Shown: piece after piece, positions 1 to 9,066 of the stretch
Numbering within the stretch: position 1 is the first letter of the stretch
Layout of the letters: every line of letters begins with the position of its first letter
Assembly: GCF_014837155.1 (NCBI RefSeq)
Contig: NZ_JACYHA010000013.1
Location: 1-64,000, forward strand
DNA: 64,000 nucleotides
Origin: Litchfieldia stipae
Lineage (GTDB): Bacteria > Bacillota > Bacilli > Bacillales > Bacillaceae_L
Reading direction: 5' to 3'
The notes under the pieces: generated by a model
Database searches by the model: none
The model's input: only the letters and a program-made list of their open reading frames with translations
Told to the model about the DNA's origin: nothing
Program-made: the position numbers and the translations under genes

Positions 1-38
1 CATTAACTAAGGTAATAGTAGAATTTAAACGACAAAAT

Positions 39-80
39 AGAGAAAGGTGAATTTGAGCGTACTCAAATTCACCTTTCTCT
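39..80 (-). terminator. Terminator downstream of ypwA
   Basis: A perfect 19-bp inverted repeat with a 4-nt loop (58-61) lies just past the end of the M32 carboxypeptidase gene. On the minus strand the stem is followed by a short U-rich stretch (ATTTTGT). The strength of the stem suggests it may work in both directions. Confidence 0.8.
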
Positions 81-119
81 TTATTTGAAGCTAGTTATGT
101 CCCAGCCTCTTTTCTTTGT

Positions 120-1637
120 TTATAATTGATAAAGCTTTTTGTATTTGTTTTGTAGGTAGGCAATTAGATGCTCCGCATTTAATCCCTCTCCTGTTGCATC
201 CTTTATGATTTCTAATGGCTTTTTTGATTTTCCAAAACGATGCACTCTTTCTGTCAACCACTCTTTAACTGGAAGTAGCTCACCTTTTTCCAATAACTCA
301 TCAAATTGAGGAATATCCTTTACCATTGCATCTTTTAATTGAGCTGCATAAATATAGCCTAATGCATATGACGGGAAGTATCCAAAGGCTCCACCTGCCC
401 AGTGAACATCCTGAAGGACACCGTTCGCATCACTATCTGGCGTAATTCCGAGATATTCTTCATACTTTTGGTTCCAGATAGCTGGGAGGTCTTTCACTTC
501 AATCTCTCCATTGAAAAGTCCTTTTTCAATTTCATAACGAATCATAATATGTAAAGGATATGTCAGTTCGTCTGCTTCAATACGAATGAGAGATGGTTTT
601 GATTCATTAATGGAACGATAGAATTCTTCAACAGAAACATTGCTAAATGCCTCTGAAGAATAGTTCTTCAATTGGCTATAGTTATGTTGCCAAAAGGAAT
701 AGCTTCTACCAACAAAATTCTCATAGAATAATGATTGTGATTCATGAATGCCCATAGACGTGCCTGTACATAGCAACGTACCTACGAAGTCTTCAGATAT
801 GTTCTGTTCATAAAGAGCATGTCCACATTCATGGATTGTCCCGAAAACAGCTGTTCGAAAATCTTGTTCATCATATTTTGTTGTAATCCTTACATCTCCG
901 GGATTTAGCCCTGTTGCAAATGGATGTACTGTTTCGTCAAGTCTTCCAGCATCAAAATCATATCCCAATAAGCCAATAATATCTAAACTCAATTGACGTT
1001 GTTTCTCTTTTGGGAAGAATTCAAATAAGAAGTCTGTATTTGGCTTGTGATTTGACTTTGCAATTTCTTGAACTAATGGTACGATACTCTTTCTTAATTG
1101 AGCAAAGACAGAATCAATGACTTCAACTGTTACACCTGGCTCATACATATCTAATAAAGTATTGTATTTATTCCCTTCATAACCCCAATAGTCGATAAAG
1201 CGTTTGTTAAATTCAACAAGCTTTTCTAAATAAGGTTGAAACAAGGCGAAATTATTATCAGCCTTTGCTTCCTCCCAAATCGATTCTGCTTTTGATTGCA
1301 AAATAACGTATTCCTTGTACTCCTCCTGAGGAATTTTCTTATTACGATCATACTCTTTTTTGCACTCTTCGAGAGTCTTAATCGTAACTTCTGCCAAATC
1401 CCCGTTGTTTGCTGATGGTGTAAGCTTTGAAATATATGCAGCCATTTCTTCTGAGGTTGACATCTTAAATACCTCAGTTGATAGTAAGCCTACAACCTCA
1501 GAACGCTGCTCTACCCCTTTTTTAGGTGCGCCAGTTCGTAAATCCCAATATATCAAACCAATCGCTTCGTTATAGCTAGTCATCTTTTTGACATAGTCCA
1601 TGAATTGTTTTTCCGCTTTTTTTATATCTGCAATCAT
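120..1637 (-). CDS. ypwA: Metallocarboxypeptidase, M32 family (YpwA-like)
   Basis: A cytoplasmic zinc carboxypeptidase that removes single C-terminal residues from peptides. The 505-residue length is normal for family M32. The zinc-binding HECGH motif lies near residues 268-272 and the third-ligand motif HESQS near 297; the family motif HPFATG is near residue 240. There is no signal peptide. The start follows an AGGAGG-type ribosome site. The gene opens a collinear run with ypvA, as in B. subtilis, and has its own terminator. I see no regulatory site. Peptide turnover is the family role; the actual substrates are unknown. Confidence 0.95.
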   Translation of the reverse strand: MIADIKKAEKQFMDYVKKMTSYNEAIGLIYWDLRTGAPKKGVEQRSEVVGLLSTEVFKMSTSEEMAAYISKLTPSANNGDLAEVTIKTLEECKKEYDRNKKIPQEEYKEYVILQSKAESIWEEAKADNNFALFQPYLEKLVEFNKRFIDYWGYEGNKYNTLLDMYEPGVTVEVIDSVFAQLRKSIVPLVQEIAKSNHKPNTDFLFEFFPKEKQRQLSLDIIGLLGYDFDAGRLDETVHPFATGLNPGDVRITTKYDEQDFRTAVFGTIHECGHALYEQNISEDFVGTLLCTGTSMGIHESQSLFYENFVGRSYSFWQHNYSQLKNYSSEAFSNVSVEEFYRSINESKPSLIRIEADELTYPLHIMIRYEIEKGLFNGEIEVKDLPAIWNQKYEEYLGITPDSDANGVLQDVHWAGGAFGYFPSYALGYIYAAQLKDAMVKDIPQFDELLEKGELLPVKEWLTERVHRFGKSKKPLEIIKDATGEGLNAEHLIAYLQNKYKKLYQL

Positions 1638-1750
1638 TTCTAAATCCCTCCTATAGTTTCATCAATACTTTTCGACATGAACATGAATTCTCCTCTATTA
1701 AAAGGAGGGCTATTTTGGCATTTTAATTTTATTGAGAAAAGTTGTACTCA

Positions 1751-3685
1751 TTATTCTCCCTGAATGGAGGTTGGTAATACATTTACAATTTTCTCTTCAA
1801 CGGTTTTGTCCATATTTTTTGTACCAAATATAGTGATAAGTCCTTGATCTTGATGTGTACGGATTAGTCTTCCGATTCCTTGTCTTAATCGTAGGATCAT
1901 GTAAGGTACATCTACATCAAAAAATGGATCAGCTACAGACTTTCTTTTCGCCTGGAAAACAGGGTCATTTGGCGGAAATGGAATAGACCAAATAATCACA
2001 TTTGATAGAGATGGACCTGGAATATCTAACCCTTCCCATAAATGTACTGAACAAAGAATACTTTCCTCATTGTTTTGGAAGGTTGAAACAAGCTCACTTA
2101 TTTCTTTGTCTCCTTCGAAAAGGAATGTGTATTCTGTTTGTCCTTTAACAGTTTCTTTAAAGCGACCTAAATCCTCTTTTGAATTAAATAAGATTAGCCC
2201 TCTACCATCTGTTTCCTTAAGCTTATCCAATGTATATGCATATTTCTCATCAAATCCACTCTTATCATCAGACACCTTTGGAAAATAGATTTTCATTTGT
2301 TCGTCATAATCAAAAGGTGATTCAACTGAGAATGATTGATAGTCTTTAATACCAAGACTTGAGGAAATATAATCAAATGACTTATCCTCAGATAAAGTTG
2401 CAGATGAGAAAATAAAAGGGATCTCTTTTGAGAATACTTTTTCTTTCAAAATGTCTTCAACAGCTCTTGGCATAATCACAAGGGTTTCCTGATTCGTTTC
2501 CGCTTCTACCCATGTAATAACATCTGATTCCTTTAAAAGTAGACTGATTGAAAATTCCATTTGATCAATATATTCATCTACGATATTTAACTCATAGTGA
2601 TCAATCGTATATAACTGACTCTCATAAACAAGACCCTCACCAATCCCACTTAACTGATAATGTAAAGCCTTAGTAGCCTTTAGTAAATCAGGCACAAAAC
2701 GTACTTCTTTACGATTTGATCCTTCAACAATACTAGAATGTTCTCTTAGCAAATCAAAGAATTGTGTATTCTGTTCTAGTGTATCTTCAATTAATAATGC
2801 TAGTTCTTCACGTATATCATTTTCTAGAACTCGAGTTAATAACGTTTCTAGCATTGTTTCATTCAAACGATAAGTTAACGCCTTTTGAGCCGAGTATTCT
2901 AACAAATGTCCTTCATCAAAAACGACACAGCTTGCTTCTGGTAATAAAGGAAGCTGACCTTCTCTTTTACGCGAATCTACTGTCCAGATGTGCTCCATAT
3001 AGAAGTCATGAGAGCAAATAATTAAATCTGTTGCTTTTCGGTAGTAATCTCGTGATAAGGTTTGTCCACAACGATGCCTAACTGGACAAGAAAAGCAATC
3101 TTGAAATGTATCCCACCCAACATGCTTCCACTCCTCATCTGTTAAATGAGGATAATCTTTTCTATCACCGTAATGGTAGAAGTTCTGTAATGTGGCTTGA
3201 TTCCCAACAAATTCTGGTAGCTCTGCATGAATATCAAAATACGCATCTAAATCATGGACTTCAATTGCTTTATCTAATTTCTGTAAGCATAAATATTGAT
3301 CTTGAGACTTTGCTAATCGAACATCGATATTTAAATCTAATGCCGCAGAAAGCTTCGCAATGTCGCCTTCTTTTTTTACTAATTGTTCTATTAATGATTC
3401 ATCCGCACATGAAATAATTGCTGGTTTGCCAATATATCTTGCATAACAAATTGCATATAGGAGATACACAAATGTTTTTCCTGTTCCAACTCCAGCTTCC
3501 GCAAATACAACATCCTTGTCTTTGAAAGAACGTTCTAGTTGGAAAGCCATAAAAATTTGTTCATCTCGTAGTTCAAAGCCTTTTTCAGGTAGGATGTCAT
3601 AGAATACATCCCCAATCCATTCATTAAATTTAACATAAAAATTTTCTGTCTTTGAAATTTGAAAAGGTAGTCGCTCACTTATCAT
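1751..3685 (-). CDS. ypvA: DinG/XPD-type DEAH helicase YpvA
   Basis: A superfamily 2 DNA helicase related to DinG and XPD. Walker A (EAGVGTGKT) lies near residues 63-71, the DEGH box near 257, and the C-terminal GIGRLIRT motif near 603. Four cysteines around residues 195-205 (within DCFSCPVRHRCGQ and just before it) resemble the iron-sulphur cluster site of XPD-type helicases. There is no nuclease domain, unlike the second DinG-type helicase at 38.3-41.1 kb. The start follows GGAGGAAAG. The role in repair or in removing R-loops or G-quadruplexes is inferred from the family, not visible here. Confidence 0.92.
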   Translation of the reverse strand: MISERLPFQISKTENFYVKFNEWIGDVFYDILPEKGFELRDEQIFMAFQLERSFKDKDVVFAEAGVGTGKTFVYLLYAICYARYIGKPAIISCADESLIEQLVKKEGDIAKLSAALDLNIDVRLAKSQDQYLCLQKLDKAIEVHDLDAYFDIHAELPEFVGNQATLQNFYHYGDRKDYPHLTDEEWKHVGWDTFQDCFSCPVRHRCGQTLSRDYYRKATDLIICSHDFYMEHIWTVDSRKREGQLPLLPEASCVVFDEGHLLEYSAQKALTYRLNETMLETLLTRVLENDIREELALLIEDTLEQNTQFFDLLREHSSIVEGSNRKEVRFVPDLLKATKALHYQLSGIGEGLVYESQLYTIDHYELNIVDEYIDQMEFSISLLLKESDVITWVEAETNQETLVIMPRAVEDILKEKVFSKEIPFIFSSATLSEDKSFDYISSSLGIKDYQSFSVESPFDYDEQMKIYFPKVSDDKSGFDEKYAYTLDKLKETDGRGLILFNSKEDLGRFKETVKGQTEYTFLFEGDKEISELVSTFQNNEESILCSVHLWEGLDIPGPSLSNVIIWSIPFPPNDPVFQAKRKSVADPFFDVDVPYMILRLRQGIGRLIRTHQDQGLITIFGTKNMDKTVEEKIVNVLPTSIQGE

Positions 3686-3804
3686 TTCTACTTTCCTCCA
3701 GCCTATATAAACACTAATTCATTATTATCTGATATATTGTAAGTGTAGTCAATCTATATGATGCATTTATTGCTAGATTTACTTCAAAACAGCATAAATA
3801 AAAA

Positions 3805-3824
3805 AACCTGGCAAAAGCCAAGTT
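3805..3824 (-). terminator. Terminator downstream of the YptA-like gene
   Basis: An 8-bp stem (AACTTGGC/GCCAGGTT, one G-U pair) with a TTTT loop is followed on the minus strand by seven U residues. Confidence 0.8.
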
Positions 3825-3829
3825 CTCGT

Positions 3830-4021
3830 TTATTTATTTAAATAAGTAAGGTACTCCTTATCTACTGATGTTGCAATGGATAATGCTTGAAGTAAATCAT
3901 CCTTTGCTTGATCAATTAATGGAATTTGGCCTTCCTCAATTCCTTCATGCTGTAATGCTAGGGCTGAAGACTGAAGTGCCTTTTTTATGATATCAAAATG
4001 CTGAAGATCCATTTCACTCAC
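3830..4021 (-). CDS. yptA: Small conserved protein, YptA-like (63 aa)
   Basis: A 63-residue soluble, acidic, probably all-helical protein without cysteines or a membrane segment. Its size and its place between the ypvA helicase and the ypsC methyltransferase match B. subtilis yptA; the identification rests on position and length. Function is unknown. It has its own terminator just downstream and is separated from ypsC by the ypsC terminator, so it is probably transcribed alone. Confidence 0.65.
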   Translation of the reverse strand: MSEMDLQHFDIIKKALQSSALALQHEGIEEGQIPLIDQAKDDLLQALSIATSVDKEYLTYLNK

Positions 4022-4102
4022 TCCTGTATAATCATTCTGCTTTTAAAACATATTAGACATTTTATGTGAGTAACGGCTCTCTTATTCCTTCTAATATAAA
4101 AA

Positions 4103-4120
4103 AGCCACAAAGCTGTGGCT
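4103..4120 (-). terminator. Terminator downstream of ypsC
   Basis: A 7-bp stem, AGCCACA/TGTGGCT, with a 4-nt loop is followed by UUUUUU on the minus strand, immediately past the ypsC stop codon. Confidence 0.85.
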
Positions 4121-4126
4121 AACAAG

Positions 4127-5266
4127 TTATTTTGTTCTAGGCGGACGCTTTCCCCAATATTGATAGTAATCAGTACGGATAAACCCATTAAATAATTTTC
4201 TCTTTTTTGTTGCTGGCTTTCCAAAAAGCTTCTCAAAATCCGGATGTGACGTAAGCATATAAATGGACCATGTGTCAAGAGATGCAAACGCACGTCCCAT
4301 AGCCTTATACATTTGTTCAACTTCTTTCTTCTCACCTAAACGCTCACCATATGGTGGGTTTCCAACAATTACTCCATACTGCTTATTTGTTGTGAAATCA
4401 CTTACCTGCATTTGCTTGAATGTAATTAAGTCTGCAAAACCAGCTTCTTCTGCATTCTCTGTTGCAATATTTATCATACGATGATCAATATCAAATCCTT
4501 GTATATCCAAAGGTTGATCATAATTTGCTAAATCCTCAACCTCTTGTCTTGCTTGATCCCAATTTGATTTACCGATCCATTCCCAATTTTCCGATGCAAA
4601 ATCCCGATTAAAGCCTGGTGCGATATTTTGACCAATCATTGCAGCCTCAATGGGAATCGTTCCAGAACCACAAAACGGATCAATAAATGGCTTATCAGGT
4701 GTCCAATTCGTCAACTTAATAAGTGTTGCAGCTAATGTTTCCTTTAGTGGTGCCTCACCCTGTCCAGCACGATAACCCCGTTTATGTAAGCCTACTCCAC
4801 TCGTATCAATTGTCAACGTAACAATATCTTTTAGAATAGCTACTTCAATCCGACACAAAGGACCTGATTCTTCAAACCAACCTTCTTTTCGATAATGTCT
4901 TTTTAAATTTTCTACAACTGCTTTTTTAACAATACTTTGACAATCTGATACACTATATAATGTTGATTTGACCGATTTCCCAATAACCGGAAACTCAGCA
5001 TTTTCGGGGATAAATTGCCCCCAATTTAATGCTTTCGTTTTTTCAAATAATTCATCAAAGGTTGTAGCCTTGAACTCTCCTATTTTTAGCTTAATACGAT
5101 CTGCAGTTCTTAACCAAAGATTAGCTCTACAAATTGCTTTTTCATCAGCAACAAATGTCACCTTGCCATTTTCAACCGTACAATCATATCCTAAATCCTG
5201 AACCTCTTTTGCTACAACCGCCTCAATTCCCATCGCAGCAGTAGCAATCAGTGTAACTTGTCCCAT
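4127..5266 (-). CDS. ypsC: THUMP-domain rRNA guanine-N2 methyltransferase (YpsC/RlmL type)
   Basis: A class I S-adenosylmethionine-dependent RNA methyltransferase. The N-terminal third is the THUMP RNA-binding domain; the catalytic domain shows DPFCGSGT (about residue 200) and the N-P-P-Y motif in GNPPYGER (about 305) typical of N2-guanine and N6-adenine methylases. By homology with RlmL it should make m2G in 23S rRNA. I chose the ATG at 5266 because GGTGG lies five bases upstream; the longer GTG frame to 5275 overlaps that site. The 379-residue length fits the Bacillus family. Confidence 0.92.
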   Translation of the reverse strand: MGQVTLIATAAMGIEAVVAKEVQDLGYDCTVENGKVTFVADEKAICRANLWLRTADRIKLKIGEFKATTFDELFEKTKALNWGQFIPENAEFPVIGKSVKSTLYSVSDCQSIVKKAVVENLKRHYRKEGWFEESGPLCRIEVAILKDIVTLTIDTSGVGLHKRGYRAGQGEAPLKETLAATLIKLTNWTPDKPFIDPFCGSGTIPIEAAMIGQNIAPGFNRDFASENWEWIGKSNWDQARQEVEDLANYDQPLDIQGFDIDHRMINIATENAEEAGFADLITFKQMQVSDFTTNKQYGVIVGNPPYGERLGEKKEVEQMYKAMGRAFASLDTWSIYMLTSHPDFEKLFGKPATKKRKLFNGFIRTDYYQYWGKRPPRTK

Positions 5267-5343
5267 CTTATCCACCTAACCTAAATTTATTTTCTATTTA
5301 CAATAAATACTCGTGTAAGCTTATGTACTATTATATTAATAAA

Positions 5344-5367
5344 AGCCCTCCATTAAACTGGAGAGCT
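5344..5367 (-). terminator. Terminator of rnpB
   Basis: A 9-bp stem (AGCTCTCCA/TGGAGGGCT, one G-U pair) followed on the minus strand by UUUUA, about 20 bases past the RNase P RNA 3' end. Confidence 0.85.
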
Positions 5368-5387
5368 TAAATTTGTTCATGATCTAT

Positions 5388-5795
5388 CCATCAATAACGT
5401 TCTGTAAGCCATGTTTTGTTCCATTGTACTGCAATCGGTATTGAACCTCGTACTTTGGTGGTAATCATCTATCTACAGATATAAATCTGTCCCTCTCATC
5501 GTTCATTTCCTTAGAGAAGGTGCCCCTACCATTATTTGGGTTTCTCGCTCGAGGGGTTTACCTCGTTCCACCCTTGTAATTTCTTACAAGACTACGTCAC
5601 TGTGGCACTTTCAAAGTATTCAAGCCATATCCTTACAGACTTAGGCTTTTTCCCTGCCGTTAACACATGAATGTGCTACCCTAGCTTATGGTTTCGCTAG
5701 GCACGAACACTACAATCATCTCAGATTGTGCGAGCATGGACTTTCCTCTACAGTTAAACAACTGTAGCGATTACCCGAACGTTATTAATGTTAGC
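5388..5795 (-). ncRNA. rnpB: RNase P RNA, Bacillus class B
   Basis: The catalytic RNA of ribonuclease P, which trims tRNA 5' leaders. On the minus strand one can read the conserved 5' part (AACGTTCGGGTAATCGCT), the universal GAGGAAAGTCCATGCTCGCAC segment, the CCTAGCGAAACCATAAGCTAGGG stem, an ACGGCAGGGAAAA segment, and near the 3' end GTGGAACGAGGTAAACCCC. The two ends pair (ATTAATAACGTT with AACGTTATTGAT), closing helix P1. About 405 nt, as expected for class B. The ends are placed from P1 pairing and from the promoter and may be off by a few bases. It has its own promoter and terminator. Confidence 0.97.
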
Positions 5796-5802
5796 ATGTC
5801 AT

Positions 5803-5831
5803 ATTATAGTAAAAAATCAAAGTTTAATCAA
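5803..5831 (-). promoter_or_regulatory. SigA promoter of rnpB
   Basis: On the minus strand, TTGATT (5826-5831) and TATAAT (5803-5808) are separated by 17 bases. A start about 7 bases further on coincides with the predicted 5' end of RNase P RNA. Little besides a pyrimidine-poor leader separates it from the upstream gpsB stop. Confidence 0.85.
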
Positions 5832-5866
5832 GTTCTTTCGATTGGAAATATTTAAGTTCATGCTAA

Positions 5867-6166
5867 TCAATCAAATAGCTTACTTCCAAAGACATGTTTT
5901 TCAAGATTAGATAATCTTTTCAAAATATCAAAATTAGTTGTTCCTGTTTGTTGGACTGGTTGTTTTTTACTTGTATCTTCTAATTGCTTCCTAAGACGTT
6001 GATTCTCTTGACGTAAATCTTCTATCACCTGTTGAAATGCTTCATAGTCTTTAATAATTACATCCAGGTATTTATCAACATCTGCCTGCTTGTACCCTTT
6101 TAATCCTGACTTGAATTCTTTTTCTAAAATATCTTTAGCCGTTAATTTAATGTTATCTGATAGCAT
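5867..6166 (-). CDS. gpsB: Cell division regulator GpsB
   Basis: A DivIVA-like cytoplasmic protein that shuttles PBP1 between septum and side wall and helps control elongation and division. The N-terminal DivIVA-type lipid/partner-binding segment ([15 protein letters not shown], about residues 11-25) is followed by a coiled coil (about 30-65) and a short C-terminal trimerisation helix ([12 protein letters not shown]). I chose the ATG at 6166, five bases after GAGGTGA; this gives 99 residues, against 98 in B. subtilis. Its PBP partner gene ponA is also in this window (29.2 kb). Monocistronic by position, upstream of rnpB. Confidence 0.95.
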   Translation of the reverse strand: MLSDNIKLTAKDILEKEFKSGLKGYKQADVDKYLDVIIKDYEAFQQVIEDLRQENQRLRKQLEDTSKKQPVQQTGTTNFDILKRLSNLEKHVFGSKLFD

Positions 6167-6256
6167 ATTATTCACCTCGATACACTTTCCCCATTCTTCT
6201 TAGTCTATTTTTTCAAAGATTTCTTGTATTGTCAATTTTATCTTTATGATGAATGA

Positions 6257-6814
6257 TTAAAAATCATGCTCACGAAATTGTTCCTCTTCTGCAATTACTT
6301 GAAGATCATAGCCATTTATGACAAATAGTTGATAGTCTGATTGCTCTAATTCTTGCTTTGCTAGTTGATAAATATATTTTGGACTTCCTTCATTTTCTTC
6401 ATCATAAACGATTAACAAAGCATCACTCTTGTCGATAAAAAATCTATTTTTAAGTCGAAATTGCATAGGATTCTCGTATTTTTTGTTTGTGATACTATTC
6501 GTATAATCAGCCTGTGAAACAATAAACTCATATAATTCCTTATTTGTTTCATTCCAATTTTCTTCTTGCTCTAAGAAAGGAGTAATGACTGCTAGTTGTA
6601 GATGAGGATACTCTAGCTGTAAATCAAATACGACTTCAGCTGCCCATAGCTCTACCCCTAATTGCCCACTAATAATTACCCATTCTAAGCCTTCGTCCAA
6701 CATAGATATTAACTGATTTTTTATAGCTTTTTTTATGTATGTGATTCCAGGATGTTTGATATCAAAAAGCCCAAGTTCAAATGGCTTATATCCTGTAATG
6801 GCAACGACTTTCAT
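6257..6814 (-). CDS. ypsA: SLOG-family protein YpsA (DUF1273)
   Basis: A 185-residue cytoplasmic protein of the SLOG Rossmann-like superfamily. It begins [15 protein letters not shown] and has the glycine motif [14 protein letters not shown] near residue 50, as in YpsA. In B. subtilis and Staphylococcus aureus YpsA affects cell division, and its neighbour here, gpsB, is a division gene; the two are 80 bases apart on the same strand and may be co-transcribed. The ligand is thought to be a nucleotide from family membership only. Confidence 0.92.
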   Translation of the reverse strand: MKVVAITGYKPFELGLFDIKHPGITYIKKAIKNQLISMLDEGLEWVIISGQLGVELWAAEVVFDLQLEYPHLQLAVITPFLEQEENWNETNKELYEFIVSQADYTNSITNKKYENPMQFRLKNRFFIDKSDALLIVYDEENEGSPKYIYQLAKQELEQSDYQLFVINGYDLQVIAEEEQFREHDF

Positions 6815-6847
6815 CTCCTAAGATCTCCTTAATACAAATTTGATGAA

Positions 6848-6884
6848 ATCTAGCAAGAACCTTCTCCCAAGATTCCTGCTAGAT
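6848..6884 (-). terminator. Stem-loop downstream of cotD
   Basis: A long stem (ATCTAGCA/TGCTAGAT continuing through GAATCTT/AAGGTTC) lies between cotD and ypsA. The U-tract is poor (TTTCATCA), so this may be a weak terminator or a transcript-stabilising hairpin. Confidence 0.55.
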
Positions 6885-6898
6885 GAGTGTATACATAA

Positions 6899-7195
6899 TT
6901 AGCTCTCAAAGTAAGGCGTTGGTGTAGGAGCTATTGGAGCGCTCGGTGGTACTGGAGCTGCTGCTGGTAATAATCCTGCAGGAGGTGTAGCTCCACAATT
7001 GAAATGTTGGTTAGACACCTCATTAGCAAATGATTCAGTGTGTGGATAATAGTGTAAATGATCGTACTTATGATGGTTTACGTTTTGTGTGTGTGATGGA
7101 TGAATATGTGGTACGATTGTCTTTTGGAACGTATTATTAACACAGCACTTTGTTGGATATACAATTGGTTGTAAAACATTAGGTCTAAAATGCAT
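6899..7195 (-). CDS. cotD: Inner spore coat protein CotD-like
   Basis: A 98-residue protein rich in His, Pro, Asn and Tyr. It has the CotD-type opening (MHFRPNVLQPIVYPTKCC) and repeated His clusters (HIHPSHTQNVNHHKYDHLHYYPH, residues about 30-52), then an Ala/Pro-rich tail. The cysteines and His clusters suit cross-linking in the inner coat. AAAGGAG lies 9 bases before the ATG. In B. subtilis the gene is transcribed by SigK in the mother cell; I could not place a convincing SigK promoter. Identification is by composition, opening motif and position next to ypsA. Confidence 0.85.
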   Translation of the reverse strand: MHFRPNVLQPIVYPTKCCVNNTFQKTIVPHIHPSHTQNVNHHKYDHLHYYPHTESFANEVSNQHFNCGATPPAGLLPAAAPVPPSAPIAPTPTPYFES

Positions 7196-7286
7196 TTTTA
7201 ATGTTCTCCTTTCGTATTTTCATCTGTCTTTCACTATCAACCTATGAAAAAAGGGAGATACATGTACTAATGCAAACACCTATTTT

Positions 7287-7397
7287 TTATAAAAAAGCAT
7301 AAAATCCTTCTTTAACACCAGTCAGAACAAGAAAAATGATTGTTACTACTACAAAATATAATACAAAAATAGCTCTAGACAATGTTCTTCTCTCCAT
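7287..7397 (-). CDS. Possible 36-residue membrane miniprotein
   Basis: A short open frame between cotD and yprB, in a gap of about 360 bases with nothing else recognisable. It encodes a basic N-terminus (MERRTLSRA), one hydrophobic helix (IFVLYFVVVTIIFLVLTG) and a short tail (VKEGFYAFL): a clean single-pass topology. Against it, no good Shine-Dalgarno sequence precedes the ATG. I do not recognise the family. Conservation of the frame in relatives would decide. Confidence 0.4.
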   Translation of the reverse strand: MERRTLSRAIFVLYFVVVTIIFLVLTGVKEGFYAFL

Positions 7398-7553
7398 TTA
7401 TAGCAAATTATTTCTTTACTCATAACAACTTTATATTTTACAAGGTTTTACACGATTCTACAATGTTAAATCAAGGGAAAGAGAAATTTGTTGTTTTCGA
7501 CATAAAATTTGCGAAATTGCACTATTTTTGCGCTTGCCCGGGTAATAAATTGC

Positions 7554-8816
7554 TTATTTCCATAGTTTATTTCGTAATCGCTTAATCCTTTTTTGAAGCA
7601 ACTCTTCTTTCTGGTCATCTTGACATCTCGTTAAACTTTTCTGAGTTTTGTAAATATTCACAGCCTCTTCTGTATAGTCTAATGCTTTTTGATAATCCCT
7701 AACTTGATGTTCATACAGTTTGGCAATTTCAATTGCTATATCAAAGAGTGTAAGCTTCTCACCCTCTTTAAATACTTCAAGAAAATAAGTGAGTGCAGTT
7801 TTATGTTCTTTTTTCCTCTTATATAAAAATGCCAATTGTGTTTTAGCATGTAAAGCCGTTTTTGTTTCTAACTGACTTACATGTTGATACATTGATTCTG
7901 CTGTTTGAACTTCACCTAATGAATTTAACCAACGTGCTACCTCATACTTTTCAGAAGCAGTGCTTTTTGTCGACGTATTTAATAACTTCTTAGATAGATG
8001 AATATAAAGACTAATTAATGACAAGACATCTATTTCATTATGGTGTAGAACCCCTTTTATTCCTTCTGGATCTTGACTTTGGATATAGTCAAAATAGAGC
8101 ATAGGTGCTAAATACCCAGGTACATCGCCCTCTCTTTTGATTGAAAGAATATCTTTCTCAACATTAGCCAAACGCACGGATTCCAGATTATTCTTCCATA
8201 ATCTCCTTGAAGCATGATATAAATCAAAATGTCCGAATTCTGGTAGCTTTGGTACATGCTCACGTACAAGTGTATGTCTAGTTTTGACTTGTGGCCAATC
8301 AAATGATTTTCCATTATAGGTAACAAGCGTTTTGTAATCAATATTCTCCAAAAAGCTTTGGTAAAGTGCTACTTCTGCACCTGGAGTGGGTAAAAAATGT
8401 TGGATAACCTCAACATGATCTTCTTTTAAAACAGCTTGTCCTAATAGGAAGATTGTGTTTCCAGTACCTCCTCCTAAACCAGTTGTTTCAGTATCAAAAA
8501 AGAATAATTGATTTACTTGAAAACCTTTACTGGACAATGGGTGTTCAAGGTCAGATTGGTTCCATGCGGCAACAATTTCTTTAAGCTCTTCAAATCGGTA
8601 GATTCCATGTTGATAGGTTAATGGATATACTACTTTTCTAACAAAACAATATGCTTCATCAAAATAATATGGCTTTGCACCTATTGACTGCCATTTTTCA
8701 AGGTGCGGAATCTCAAAGGATAAATCAACACCACGACTGATAGAAGAACTAGGAATCGTATGTTCCTCTCGAACAATATTCTTTTTATGTCGATTTAATT
8801 TATCTTTAAGACTCAT
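7554..8816 (-). CDS. mrfB: DEDDh exonuclease with TPR tail, MrfB (YprB)
   Basis: The exonuclease partner of MrfA. In B. subtilis the two repair mitomycin C adducts and crosslinks without UvrABC. An RNase H-like fold begins with FFDTETTGLGGG (catalytic D-x-E near residues 108-110), followed by TYNGKSFDWPQVKTRH (about 168) and HHNEIDVLSL (about 263), giving the DEDDh residues. The C-terminal 130 residues look like TPR helices. 420 residues, near the B. subtilis length. It lies downstream of mrfA on the same strand, 250 bases away, and that gap holds a palindromic element. Confidence 0.93.
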   Translation of the reverse strand: MSLKDKLNRHKKNIVREEHTIPSSSISRGVDLSFEIPHLEKWQSIGAKPYYFDEAYCFVRKVVYPLTYQHGIYRFEELKEIVAAWNQSDLEHPLSSKGFQVNQLFFFDTETTGLGGGTGNTIFLLGQAVLKEDHVEVIQHFLPTPGAEVALYQSFLENIDYKTLVTYNGKSFDWPQVKTRHTLVREHVPKLPEFGHFDLYHASRRLWKNNLESVRLANVEKDILSIKREGDVPGYLAPMLYFDYIQSQDPEGIKGVLHHNEIDVLSLISLYIHLSKKLLNTSTKSTASEKYEVARWLNSLGEVQTAESMYQHVSQLETKTALHAKTQLAFLYKRKKEHKTALTYFLEVFKEGEKLTLFDIAIEIAKLYEHQVRDYQKALDYTEEAVNIYKTQKSLTRCQDDQKEELLQKRIKRLRNKLWK

Positions 8817-8885
8817 GAATATAATCCCCTTTTAAACTTTTCTATAGGCCGGTTCCTTACAGATTCTTGTTTTTATAGACGCATC

Positions 8886-8947
8886 CTGAATACACTCCGC
8901 GTCCTGTGGGAGCCAATTAGTCCCACGGGAGTCTTGAGTGTATTCAG
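8886..8947. repeat. 62-bp palindromic intergenic element
   Basis: Two nested inverted repeats. The outer arms CTGAATACACTC/GAGTGTATTCAG match perfectly over 12 bp. The inner arms TCCTGTGGGA/TCCCACGGGA match at 9 of 10. They are separated by 4-5 nt internal loops around a 9-nt apex loop. It is richer in GC than its surroundings and has no U-tract, so it is not a standard terminator. It resembles a REP-type dispersed element. It sits between mrfA and mrfB. Confidence 0.7.
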
Positions 8948-9066
8948 ACTGCTAGAAATCTATACTCAACTAATTCACCTCAAAAAACAACAATCTTTGA
9001 GAAAACGGCCTTTTTAATAAATATTTGTGTATAAGATCAACAAACTCTGAGAAAAAAACTTTCTAA

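Noticed and set aside
3106-3417. 103-codon plus-strand frame inside ypvA
   Set aside because: An antisense shadow of the helicase gene without its own signals.
4018-4335. 105-codon minus-strand frame overlapping the end of ypsC
   Set aside because: It lies in another frame over the real methyltransferase gene and its terminator, has no ribosome site, and its composition is unlike a protein domain.
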